From positions 293,972 through 357,971 of the forward strand of contig NZ_SLWN01000001.1 in the NCBI RefSeq assembly GCF_004342025.1: a DNA stretch of 64,000 nt, written 5' to 3'. Shown here piece by piece: positions 43,526-51,452 of this stretch. The number at the start of each line of letters is the position of its first letter. Positions within the stretch are counted from its first letter, which is position 1. Position numbers and translations under genes: made by a program. This DNA is from Kribbella steppae. GTDB taxonomy: Bacteria > Actinomycetota > Actinomycetes > Propionibacteriales > Kribbellaceae. Under the pieces are notes generated by a model, which saw nothing but the letters and a program-made list of their open reading frames with translations, had not been told where the DNA came from and did not search any database.

Positions 43526-44950
43526 ATGTTTTCCAGCGCTGAGGAGCTGCTCGCCTACGTCAAGGACGAGGGCATCGAGATCATCGATGTCCGGTTCTCC
43601 GACCTGCCGGGCATCATGCAGCACTTCACCGTCCCGGTGTCGTCGTTCGGACCTGAGGTCTTCGAAGAAGGCCTGATGTTCGACGGCTCGTCGGTGCGCG
43701 GGTTCCAGCAGATCCACGAGTCCGACATGAAGCTGCTGCCCGACCCGACCACTGCCTTCCTGGACACGTTCCGCGGGACGAAGACGCTGGCGATCAACTT
43801 CTTCGTGCACGACCCGCTGACCGGCGAGGCCTACAGCCGTGACCCGCGCAACATCGCCCGCAAGGCTCAGGAGTACCTGAAGTCGACCGGTATCGCGGAC
43901 ACCGCGTTCTTCGCACCCGAGGCCGAGTTCTACGTCTTCGACGACGTCCGGTTCGAGACCAAGCAGAACTCCGGCTACTACTCGATCGACTCGGTCGCCG
44001 GCGCCTGGAACACCGGCCGGGTCGAGGACGGCGGCAACCGCGGCTACAAGGTCCGCTACAAGGGCGGCTACTTCCCGGTCGCGCCGACCGACCACTTCGG
44101 CGACCTGCGCGACCAGATCACGCTGAACCTGGAGAAGTCCGGTCTGCTGGTCGAGCGCGCCCACCACGAGGTCGGCACCGCGGGTCAGGCGGAGATCAAC
44201 TTCCGCTTCGACGAGCTGCTGAAGACCGCCGACAACCTGATGAAGTTCAAGTACATCGTCAAGAACACCGCCTGGCAGGCCGGCAAGACCGCGACCTTCA
44301 TGCCGAAGCCGATCTTCGGCGACAACGGCTCCGGGATGCACGTCCACCAGTCGCTGTTCTCCAACGGCGAGGCGCTGTTCTACGACGAGGCCGGCTACGG
44401 CGGCCTGTCCGACGTCGCCCGCTGGTACATCGGCGGTCTGCTCAAGCACGCCCCGTCGCTGCTGGCCTTCACCAACCCGACGGTGAACTCCTACCACCGC
44501 CTGGTGCCGGGCTTCGAGGCGCCGGTCAACCTGGTCTACTCGCAGCGCAACCGGTCCGCCTGCATCCGGATCCCGATCACCGGCTCGAACCCGAAGGCCA
44601 AGCGGATCGAGTTCCGCTGCCCCGACCCGTCCGCCAACCCGTACCTGGCCTTCTCGGCCCAGCTGCTGGCCGGCCTGGACGGTATCCGCAACAAGATCGA
44701 GCCGGCCGACCCGGTCGACAAGGACCTGTACGAGCTGCCGCCGGAGGAGCACGCCGGTATCGCGCAGGTGCCGACCTCGCTGCCGGCCGTGATCGACTCC
44801 CTCGAGGCCGACCACGCCTTCCTGCTCGAGGGTGACGTGTTCACCTCCGACCTGATCGAGACCTGGGTCGACCTCAAGCGCGAGCAGGAAATCGCCCCGA
44901 TCCAGCTCCGCCCCCACCCCCACGAGTTCGAGCTCTACTACGACGTCTGA
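43526..44950 (+). CDS. glnA: Glutamine synthetase, type I
   Basis: A 474-aa GS-I beta enzyme making glutamine from glutamate, ammonia and ATP. The start at 43526 has GAGGAG five bases upstream; the longer frame is not conserved. Recognised motifs: FDGSSVRGF (beta-grasp domain), the metal/glutamate region with [21 protein letters not shown], and [11 protein letters not shown] with Tyr402, the adenylylation site. Length and the Tyr site mark the housekeeping, adenylylation-controlled form. Confidence 0.97.
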   Translation: MFSSAEELLAYVKDEGIEIIDVRFSDLPGIMQHFTVPVSSFGPEVFEEGLMFDGSSVRGFQQIHESDMKLLPDPTTAFLDTFRGTKTLAINFFVHDPLTGEAYSRDPRNIARKAQEYLKSTGIADTAFFAPEAEFYVFDDVRFETKQNSGYYSIDSVAGAWNTGRVEDGGNRGYKVRYKGGYFPVAPTDHFGDLRDQITLNLEKSGLLVERAHHEVGTAGQAEINFRFDELLKTADNLMKFKYIVKNTAWQAGKTATFMPKPIFGDNGSGMHVHQSLFSNGEALFYDEAGYGGLSDVARWYIGGLLKHAPSLLAFTNPTVNSYHRLVPGFEAPVNLVYSQRNRSACIRIPITGSNPKAKRIEFRCPDPSANPYLAFSAQLLAGLDGIRNKIEPADPVDKDLYELPPEEHAGIAQVPTSLPAVIDSLEADHAFLLEGDVFTSDLIETWVDLKREQEIAPIQLRPHPHEFELYYDV

Positions 44951-44970
44951 GTTCAGAACTCCGAAACACC

Positions 44971-45008
44971 AGCGGCGGCTGCTGTGCTCCGGCACAGTGG
45001 CCGCCGCT
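44971..45008 (+). terminator. Terminator of glnA
   Basis: AGCGGCGGC-TG-CTGTGC / GCACAG-TG-GCCGCCGCT forms a 15-bp stem with loop TCCG. Confidence 0.8.
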
Positions 45009-45013
45009 GTGCG

Positions 45014-45409
45014 TCAGGCATCCAGTGGGCTGTGATCGCCCACGAACCAGAGGTGCCCGAACGGATCTGTGAACGTGCCTTGCCTGTGCGGACCCCACGG
45101 CATGGAATGAACCTCGATCGGATCTACCGCTGTCGCTCCAGCAGCGACCGCGCGACCTACGAACGCATCGGGATCCGCGACGAAGACCTCGATTCGGGTC
45201 GAGGTCGTCCCCAGCACCGCCGGCGCGGCCCAGCCGTTGTTGCCAGGTTCACCGAGGAGAAGCGGCGCACCGGCGACCCGCAATCCCGCCACCGACCCGA
45301 GGTCCCATTGAAGCTCCGCCCCGATCGCCGTGCGGTACCAATCGACGGCTGCCGGAACGTCCTCGACTGCGAGCATGACCGAGATGGTCAGAGAGCGCAC
45401 GTCCTCCAT
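45014..45409 (-). CDS. VOC superfamily (glyoxalase/bleomycin-resistance-like) protein
   Basis: A 131-aa protein of two beta-alpha-beta-beta-beta units: ISVMLAVEDVPAAVDWYRTAIGAEL and the C-terminal DPFGHLWFVGDHSP typical of the family. The metal-ligand pattern is incomplete to my eye, as in many ligand-binding members. Start at 45409 preferred over 45448. Confidence 0.85.
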   Translation of the reverse strand: MEDVRSLTISVMLAVEDVPAAVDWYRTAIGAELQWDLGSVAGLRVAGAPLLLGEPGNNGWAAPAVLGTTSTRIEVFVADPDAFVGRAVAAGATAVDPIEVHSMPWGPHRQGTFTDPFGHLWFVGDHSPLDA

Positions 45410-45539
45410 AGGCCCATCCTGTTCGATGAGTACGCCGACCGTCCACAACCCGGCCCTCGACGCTCAGCCGCTCAGCCACCCCGCAGCAGACGGCCGACCC
45501 GGAACCTGGGTTCCGGGTAGGCCGCCGGTCTCGTTTCTG

Positions 45540-47438
45540 CTAGCCGGTGTACGTCGCGGTGACGTGGTACACCCGGCCGCCCCAGCCTTCGTCGGGGAAT
45601 GAGTCGGAGATGCGGATGTAGGCAGCCTTGTTCGGGCCGAGGTGGGGGGTCAGGTCGAACGTCTGGGTGGCCTTGTTCTGGCCGTCGTGGACGTGCTCGG
45701 TCTCTCGCGCGACAGTGGTCCACTGCTGACCGTCGCCGCTCACCTCGACGACGTACTCGTTGTCGAGCGTCAGCGTGGCGGACGCCGAGGTGGTGTCGGA
45801 CGGGAACGGGAAGCGGTAGACGAAGTACGCATGACCGTCGGCGAAACGGTTCTGGATCCCGTTGCTCTGTGAGCCGCCGGCGTCCCACAGCCACGGGCTC
45901 TCCGCCGCCGTACCGGTGTCGAAGTCCGCGGTGTGCGCCACCAGGATCTCGGCCTGCGTGCTGAACGACAGCAGCGGACCGGACGTCGCGGTCACGGTCA
46001 CGGGGTAGCGGCCGTCCGGCGTACCAGCGGGAATCGCCACGTCGAGCTCAACGTTCGCCCGCGCGGGTACGGCGTTTCCCGTGGGGCGAAGCGTCACGGT
46101 TGCCCGGCTCGGGGTCACGGTCCAGCCAGTGGGGCCGGTGGCTCGTACCTCGGTCTTGATCACCTGTCCCGCCGGTGCCCTGGCTTGGAGCCCGGCCACG
46201 AGCGCGACGTGGGTCGCACTCCCGCTCGCGGGCATCACGACCGGCTGGGCCGGAGTCATGGCCGCTGACAGCGACTGCACCGGCGGCAGCGCTGGTACGG
46301 CGGCGATCAAGGCACTGAGCGCACTGGCCTGAGTACGCCAGTCGAAGACGTTCGGGTTGTCCGAACTGGTGGCACCGGACCACCGCTGGCCGAGCCGTCC
46401 AGCCGCGTCACGGTCGCTGTCCCAGACGTTGGCGGCCTGCTTGGCGAGGAAGGCGGCGTACCGAGGGTCGCGCGTGGTGTCGGCCAGGTCCATCCAGTAG
46501 CGCATGAAGATGCCCTTGAACTGCTTCTGGTTGTCGTCGCAGACCTTGCCCGGAACATCGCAGGACTCGGTCAGGACGCCGTTCGAGACCAGTCCCCCGG
46601 CGCCGGTCGCCGAGTCGGCCAGCCGCCGTACGGTGGTCAGCAACTCGGGGTTCCGAGTCGCCCGCCACAGCTCGAGACCGGCTCCGATCGCCAGGCCCTG
46701 GTTGTAGGTCCACACCGTGTCGTTGTTGCTCTGGCAGGTGCCGGTGTTCAGACCGTCGTTGACGAGGCCGCCGGAATTGATCATCCCGCTGCCCGTGAAC
46801 CAGTTCCACCCCTGCTGCGCGCGGCCGAGCCAGTGCCGGTCACCCGGGATCCGGTTGTGCAGCTCGGCGGTGAGGCGGATCCAGAGGCCGTTGGTGACGG
46901 CGTTCTTGTAGGTCCGCTCGGCGTCCCACCAGACACCGCCGCCACAGGTGTCGTCCCAGTAGTCCTCGACGTACTCCGCGATCGTGACCGCCATGTCGAG
47001 GTACTTGCGCTGCTTGGTCAGGTCGTAGGCCTGGATCCAGGTCAGCGCCCACCACTCGGAGTCGTCGATGGCGCGGCTGGTGAAGTTCCCGAGCAGCGGA
47101 TCACCCGACAGGTACCCCGCAGGGAACACGCCTTTGTCCTTCTCGAACGTGTTGTCCAGCTGCTGCAGATAGCGGCGATCTCCGGTGCGCTGCATGTAGT
47201 CGCCGATCGTCTGCAGGGCGACGGCGGAGTTCCACCAGCTGGAGGGGAACCATGCCTTGACCGGCTCGTACGAACTCATCAGGACGTCGGCGGCGACCCG
47301 GGCCCGCGCCGTCGCCGTCGGGCCGTCGGCACCTCCCGCCGGATCGGCTTCGGCAGACGGTAGGGACACCAGCCCGACGGCCAGCGTGACCACGCCGGCC
47401 ATCAGTGCGCACAGAACGCGCGGACGACTCAACACCAT
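45540..47438 (-). CDS. Secreted GH76 family alpha-1,6-mannanase-like protein
   Basis: A 632-aa exported protein. Signal peptide about 1-31 (LMAGVVTLAVGLVSLPSAEA). An (alpha/alpha)6 GH76 domain (about 45-380) carries the catalytic pair Asp125-Asp126 in AIDDSEWWALTWIQAYDL, plus GGGVWW and NNDTVWTYNQG. A NEW3-like beta domain (PAGQVIKTEVRATGPTGW) and a C-terminal sugar-binding-like beta-sandwich (about 500-632) follow. Start at 47438 with GAGGAGA upstream; the much longer frame is a shadow. GH76 enzymes cut alpha-1,6-mannan of fungal or mycobacterial glycans. A LacI-type operator precedes it. Confidence 0.9.
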   Translation of the reverse strand: MVLSRPRVLCALMAGVVTLAVGLVSLPSAEADPAGGADGPTATARARVAADVLMSSYEPVKAWFPSSWWNSAVALQTIGDYMQRTGDRRYLQQLDNTFEKDKGVFPAGYLSGDPLLGNFTSRAIDDSEWWALTWIQAYDLTKQRKYLDMAVTIAEYVEDYWDDTCGGGVWWDAERTYKNAVTNGLWIRLTAELHNRIPGDRHWLGRAQQGWNWFTGSGMINSGGLVNDGLNTGTCQSNNDTVWTYNQGLAIGAGLELWRATRNPELLTTVRRLADSATGAGGLVSNGVLTESCDVPGKVCDDNQKQFKGIFMRYWMDLADTTRDPRYAAFLAKQAANVWDSDRDAAGRLGQRWSGATSSDNPNVFDWRTQASALSALIAAVPALPPVQSLSAAMTPAQPVVMPASGSATHVALVAGLQARAPAGQVIKTEVRATGPTGWTVTPSRATVTLRPTGNAVPARANVELDVAIPAGTPDGRYPVTVTATSGPLLSFSTQAEILVAHTADFDTGTAAESPWLWDAGGSQSNGIQNRFADGHAYFVYRFPFPSDTTSASATLTLDNEYVVEVSGDGQQWTTVARETEHVHDGQNKATQTFDLTPHLGPNKAAYIRISDSFPDEGWGGRVYHVTATYTG

Positions 47439-47484
47439 GATCGGATCTCCTCGAGTGCTTCGTGGCGGTTCGGCTGACCGAGGT

Positions 47485-47497
47485 TGGAAACGTTTCA
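47485..47497 (-). promoter_or_regulatory. LacI-type operator of the GH76 gene
   Basis: TGGAAACGTTTCA, with the perfect 10-bp core GAAACGTTTC centred on CG, 47 bp upstream of the GH76 start: a textbook LacI-family site. The regulator is not in the window. Confidence 0.6.
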
Positions 47498-47608
47498 TCA
47501 GGTCTCGCTGGAGTATCGTGGTCGCCCCGGACAACGATGTCAATGGCGTGGCCCGGGTGTGCTTGACCAGCGGGCGAGACAGCTCAAAGTCGACTATCCG
47601 AGTGCACT

Positions 47609-47621
47609 TAGACTGTTTTGC
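47609..47621 (+). promoter_or_regulatory. Leaderless promoter of the flavin monooxygenase gene
   Basis: TAGACT (47609-47614) followed by seven bases and ATG. Confidence 0.5.
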
Positions 47622-48680
47622 ATGACTTTCCTCTGGTACATCCCGAATCAGGTCGATCCCGGGCATCGCGGGGATGACGCCGTACGAGGGCACAACAGTC
47701 TGGAGCGGTTGACCGAGCTGGCTCGGCTGACCGAGGACCACGGGTGGGGTGGGGCGCTGCTCGGGACCGGGTGGGGGCGGCCTGACACGTTCACGGTCGC
47801 GACCGCGCTGGCTGCGCAGACGACGACCTTTCAGCCGTTGATCGCGATCCGGCCTGGCTACTGGCGGCCGGCGCACTTCGCGTCGGCAGCGAGCACGCTC
47901 GACCAGCTGACGGGCGGTCGGGTGCTGGTGAACATCGTGTCCGGGCAGGACAACTTGGCGGCGTACGGCGACAGTGAGGGCGACCAGCCGCAGCGGTACG
48001 CACGGACCAAGGAGTTCCTCCAACTGGTACGGCGGTTGTGGACCGAGGAGGACGTGACCTACGAGGGCGAGTACTTCTCGGTCACCGGATCCACGGTGGC
48101 GACGCGTCCCGTCGTACGCGAGGGAAGGCTTCACCCGCGGCTGTACTTCGGTGGCGCGTCCGACGCCGCTCAGCGGGTCGCCGCGACCGAGGCGGATGTG
48201 CAGCTGTTCTGGGGTGAGCCGCTGGACGGAATCGCCGAGCGCATCAGCACGCTGCGGCAACTGGAGGCCGAGCTGGGGCGTGAGCACGCGCCACTCGAGT
48301 TCGGGCTGCGCATCACCACGCTCGTCCGTGACACCACCGAGGAGGCCTGGGCGGACGCGGAGGCGAAGGTCGCGAAGATGGCCGAGGCTCACGGCTCCCG
48401 TGATCGCCGCTGGTTCAAGGCGGTCGGCCAGCAACGGCTGCTGGACCTGGCCGAGCGGGGCGAGGTCCTCGACGACAACCTCTACACCGCGCCCGGCAAG
48501 TACGGCGGCGGAGGCGCCGGTACGACGTGGCTTGTCGGCTCGGCCGACGACGTCGCGAAGTCGCTGCGCAAGTACCAGGACCTCGGCATCACCCACTTCG
48601 TCCTGTCCGACACGCCGTACCGCGAAGAGATCGTCCGCATCGGCGACCAGCTCCTCCCGCTGCTCACGAACGGGTCCTGA
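47622..48680 (+). CDS. LLM-class flavin-dependent monooxygenase (SsuD-like)
   Basis: A 352-aa bacterial-luciferase-like TIM barrel, similar in pattern to FMNH2-dependent alkanesulfonate monooxygenase: FLWYIPNQVDPGH at the start, LIAIRPGYWRPAHFASAASTLDQLTGGRVLVNIVSGQD, and RYARTKEFLQLVRRLWTEEDVTYEGEYFSV. It would need a separate flavin reductase. No sulfonate transporter is adjacent, so desulfonation is only the closest family assignment. Confidence 0.88.
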   Translation: MTFLWYIPNQVDPGHRGDDAVRGHNSLERLTELARLTEDHGWGGALLGTGWGRPDTFTVATALAAQTTTFQPLIAIRPGYWRPAHFASAASTLDQLTGGRVLVNIVSGQDNLAAYGDSEGDQPQRYARTKEFLQLVRRLWTEEDVTYEGEYFSVTGSTVATRPVVREGRLHPRLYFGGASDAAQRVAATEADVQLFWGEPLDGIAERISTLRQLEAELGREHAPLEFGLRITTLVRDTTEEAWADAEAKVAKMAEAHGSRDRRWFKAVGQQRLLDLAERGEVLDDNLYTAPGKYGGGGAGTTWLVGSADDVAKSLRKYQDLGITHFVLSDTPYREEIVRIGDQLLPLLTNGS

Positions 48681-48875
48681 CCAAACGCCGTGCCCTGACG
48701 ACACGGACCTGACACCACGGGTGCCGTCCGGCCGATAGTGTGCTGCCTCTTGGGACGAAACTCGCCCGCCCGGTGCGTCCTTTTCCCTTGACGATCGCAT
48801 GCCGATTGTGATCGGTTGATTACCGAGCGCCAGCGCTGGGTAAGCGGTGTTCGTGAGGCATGTGAGGAGCACGTG

Positions 48876-49862
48876 ATGGTCACATATTTGCCGCGGTCCG
48901 CCTGGAACGCGCGGCCACCGAACGGCGGGCCGGGCAACCTGACGGTCTCCCGGGTCCAGGGTGCGGTGATCCACTGGCCAGGGACCGGATCGACAAGTGT
49001 CATCCACAGCAAGGCGGCGGTCGCGTCGGCGTTGCGCGGCTGGCAGAACTTCCACATGGACGACCGGGGCTGGTCCGACATCGCCTACCAGATCGCGGTC
49101 GACCAGGCCGGCCGGGCCTGGACACTGCGCGGGTTGCGGACCCAGTCCGGTGCCAATGGCAACAATGATCTCAACGAGCGGTACGGCGCGATCCTGCTGG
49201 TGCTCGTCACCGGCGAGCAGCCGACCGCCGCGATGAAGGCGACCACCCGCGGGGTGATCGCCGACTTCCGCAGATTCTTCCCCCGCGGTACGGCGATCCG
49301 GCCGCACTCCGCGGTCCGGCCGGACGGTACCGACTGTCCCGGCCCGGCCGCCCGGGCCGCGATCGCCCGCGGCGACTTCACCCCAACTTCGTCGGAGGAC
49401 GACATGACCCCCGCCCAGATGCAGGAACTGAAGAACTTCATCGAGGCCCGCAGCCAGGCCTACGCCCTCTGGGTGCACCGGCAACTGCGCACGGACCTGT
49501 CCGCGGTGGTGAAGGCGTACGCGCTCGACATCAAGAACTACGAGCGCCAGACCGACGCCGCCGACGCCCAGCGCGCCGCGGCCGCGGTCTGGGCGACGGC
49601 ACCCGACAACTTCCCGACGAACACCGAGCCGAAGCCTGCCCCGGACCCCGGGCCGGAGCCCGACCCCAGCGCGGAGCCCTACCTCCTGCTCCCGGAACCG
49701 GAGGAGCTGCCGACCGTCGACACGACGCCGGACGCCTCCCTTGCCGACGGGAGCGCGCCGGCTGCCGACGGGAGCGCGCCGGCGGCAAGCGCGGACCCCG
49801 AGCCGGCTGGTCAGCCGGAGTCGGGTTCGGACCCGGAGCCCAACCCCAGCCCGCAGCAGTAA
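48876..49862 (+). CDS. N-acetylmuramoyl-L-alanine amidase (PGRP/amidase_2 type)
   Basis: A 328-aa protein. The amidase domain (1-170) has the zinc ligands His in GAVIHWPG, His in IRPHSAVRPD and Cys in TDCPG. A helical region (about 175-235) and a Pro/Asp/Glu-rich tail with DGSAPAA repeats (21-bp DNA repeat at about 49743-49790) follow. No signal peptide. The layout is like a phage endolysin or a tail-linked lysin, but no other phage gene is nearby. AGGAG six bases before the ATG fixes the start. Confidence 0.87.
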   Translation: MVTYLPRSAWNARPPNGGPGNLTVSRVQGAVIHWPGTGSTSVIHSKAAVASALRGWQNFHMDDRGWSDIAYQIAVDQAGRAWTLRGLRTQSGANGNNDLNERYGAILLVLVTGEQPTAAMKATTRGVIADFRRFFPRGTAIRPHSAVRPDGTDCPGPAARAAIARGDFTPTSSEDDMTPAQMQELKNFIEARSQAYALWVHRQLRTDLSAVVKAYALDIKNYERQTDAADAQRAAAAVWATAPDNFPTNTEPKPAPDPGPEPDPSAEPYLLLPEPEELPTVDTTPDASLADGSAPAADGSAPAASADPEPAGQPESGSDPEPNPSPQQ

Positions 49863-49874
49863 CAGCAGCGCCCT

Positions 49875-50780
49875 TCAGCGTCCTGCGGCTTTGAGCACCC
49901 GCAGGGCGTTGAGGGTGATCATCTCGTTCGGCCCAGTGCGCCCCCAGTCGACGACTTCCGGCGTACGGTCGGCACCCGGCCGACTCCACCACTGCTGCCC
50001 CGCGTGCCAGCGACCATCCGGTTGCTGCTGCCGCTCCAACTCGTCCAGCGCGTCACCAGCTCGCTCGTCCTGCACCAGTCCGAGCCGCGACAACACCAGC
50101 AGCGCCTGCAGGATGTCGTAGTGCCAGTACGGCGGATAGCTCGGCCGCAGCCACCTCTTGTTGATGGCCTCGCCGGTCGACAGGCTGCGGAACACCCGGT
50201 GCTCCAGGAACAACTCCCCAGCCCGTACGGCGGCATCACGCGCAGCGGTGTCACCTGTCGCGCGGTGGTACTCGTGCAGCCCCCAGGCAGCCGCATGCGT
50301 CTCGTGGAACGAGGACCGCCGGCCAGACGCGTTGCGGTCGCAGTTCCAGCCGCCATCGGGCCACTGCCACTCCAGCAGCCCCTCGGCCAACTGCTGTACG
50401 CGCGGATCATCCGCCATCCCCAGCCGACTGCACGCCCCGAGCGTGTTGCCCTCGATCGACCCACACCGCCGTACCAGTCCGTCGACGACGCTCACGCCGT
50501 ACCGCAGGGACCGCATCACCTCGGCCAGGTCGTACTCCGCAGCCGCCACCGCCCGCGGCTCGCCCGCGGGCACCTCCAACTCCACCAACGACACAATCCG
50601 CCAGTGCGCCCCGGTCCACTTCTTGTAGGCCCGCTTGTCCCCGCACGCACCATCAAGCAGGGCCCGCACCTTAGGCCCACTCAGCACATCCTCGCCGTGC
50701 GGCCGCCCAACCAGATCCCGCCGAGCCATCCCCCGCACCGCCGGCTCCCCCGACCCCAACAACCACGCCACCCCATCCAC
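49875..50780 (-). CDS. Alpha/alpha-toroid (terpene-cyclase/prenyltransferase-like) hypothetical protein
   Basis: About 301 aa, soluble. Repeating helices with QW-like strings (LLEWQWPDGGWNCDRNASGRR; LERQQQPDGRWHAGQQWW) suggest an (alpha/alpha)6 toroid as in squalene-cyclase-type or pectate-lyase-like folds. No DDxxD or DxDD motif is visible, so catalysis is uncertain. The likely GTG start is 50780, divergent from the MazG-like gene. Confidence 0.7.
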   Translation of the reverse strand: MDGVAWLLGSGEPAVRGMARRDLVGRPHGEDVLSGPKVRALLDGACGDKRAYKKWTGAHWRIVSLVELEVPAGEPRAVAAAEYDLAEVMRSLRYGVSVVDGLVRRCGSIEGNTLGACSRLGMADDPRVQQLAEGLLEWQWPDGGWNCDRNASGRRSSFHETHAAAWGLHEYHRATGDTAARDAAVRAGELFLEHRVFRSLSTGEAINKRWLRPSYPPYWHYDILQALLVLSRLGLVQDERAGDALDELERQQQPDGRWHAGQQWWSRPGADRTPEVVDWGRTGPNEMITLNALRVLKAAGR

Positions 50781-50820
50781 CCGCCCATTCTGTGTCGGCG
50801 GGGGCTGGTTGGGTAGGTGG

Positions 50821-51126
50821 GTGGATATCAGTGAGCTGTCGGAGCGGTTGGAGAAGTTGTCGGTGCGGTACGGCGAGTTTCTCGGCTTCGAGCGGGATCC
50901 GGACTGGTTCCTGCTCAAGTTGCAGGAGGAGATGGGTGAGCTGACCCAGGCGTACCTCCAGCACACTGGCCGCGCTCGCGCCAAGGGACTCAGCCCGGCA
51001 CAGATCCGCGACACGTTCCACCAGGAGTTCGCCGACGTCTTCTGCCAACTCCTCCTACTCGCCCGCCAGCACGACGTCGACCTGCCCGGCGAAATCGACA
51101 AGAAATGGCTCGCCCACGAGATCTAG
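50821..51126 (+). CDS. MazG-like nucleotide pyrophosphohydrolase
   Basis: A 101-aa all-alpha NTP pyrophosphohydrolase-like protein. The metal-binding motif LQEEMGELTQAY (ExxE) pairs with FHQEFADVFCQLLLLA (ExxD). Expected to hydrolyse a nucleoside triphosphate to the monophosphate and pyrophosphate. GTG start at 50821 after GGTAGGTGG. Its stop overlaps the convergent small membrane ORF by 4 bp. Confidence 0.85.
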   Translation: MDISELSERLEKLSVRYGEFLGFERDPDWFLLKLQEEMGELTQAYLQHTGRARAKGLSPAQIRDTFHQEFADVFCQLLLLARQHDVDLPGEIDKKWLAHEI

Positions 51127-51452
51127 CTGTTGCCTGAGGCAACCGGCTGGGCGCCGGCCGGGGCACTCCGGACAGCGCTGGATCGTCCTGGGCGGGCGGT
51201 CATGGCCAGCACGACGAGAATGCCGATCGTGATCAGGTTGGCGACCAGTAGGCTCACCCACAGCGGGTTGAAGAGAACGTAGTCGCTGACCAGCGCGGCG
51301 GCGTAGCCGAGTGGCCAGGCCAGCGTGCCGGCCAACTTCTGGCCTCGGGTCCAGCGGTCGGAGGTCCACAACAGCCAGACGCCGGCCAGCCAGCCGATCA
51401 CCAGGACGAACGGCCCGATCAGCAGCAGCAGGAGGGGCGTGTCAGCAGGTTC
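51123..51452 (-). CDS. Small membrane protein with unclear start
   Basis: A frame encoding about 92-109 residues with three helices (PLLLLLIGPFVLVIGWLAGVWLLW, LAWPLGYAAALVSDYVL, WVSLLVANLITIGILVVLAM). It is in frame with, and begins directly after, the TGA of the large membrane-protein gene at 51453. The only standard start (GTG at 51401) would cut the first helix in half and has no ribosome site. It may use a CTG start, depend on stop-codon readthrough, or be degraded. Confidence 0.55.
   Translation of the reverse strand, partial: EPADTPLLLLLIGPFVLVIGWLAGVWLLWTSDRWTRGQKLAGTLAWPLGYAAALVSDYVLFNPLWVSLLVANLITIGILVVLAMTARPGRSSAVRSAPAGAQPVASGNS

Noticed and set aside
47439-49484. Minus-strand extension of the GH76 frame to 1314 codons.
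   Set aside because: The extension runs antisense through the flavin monooxygenase gene; the signal peptide and ribosome site at 47438 define the true start.
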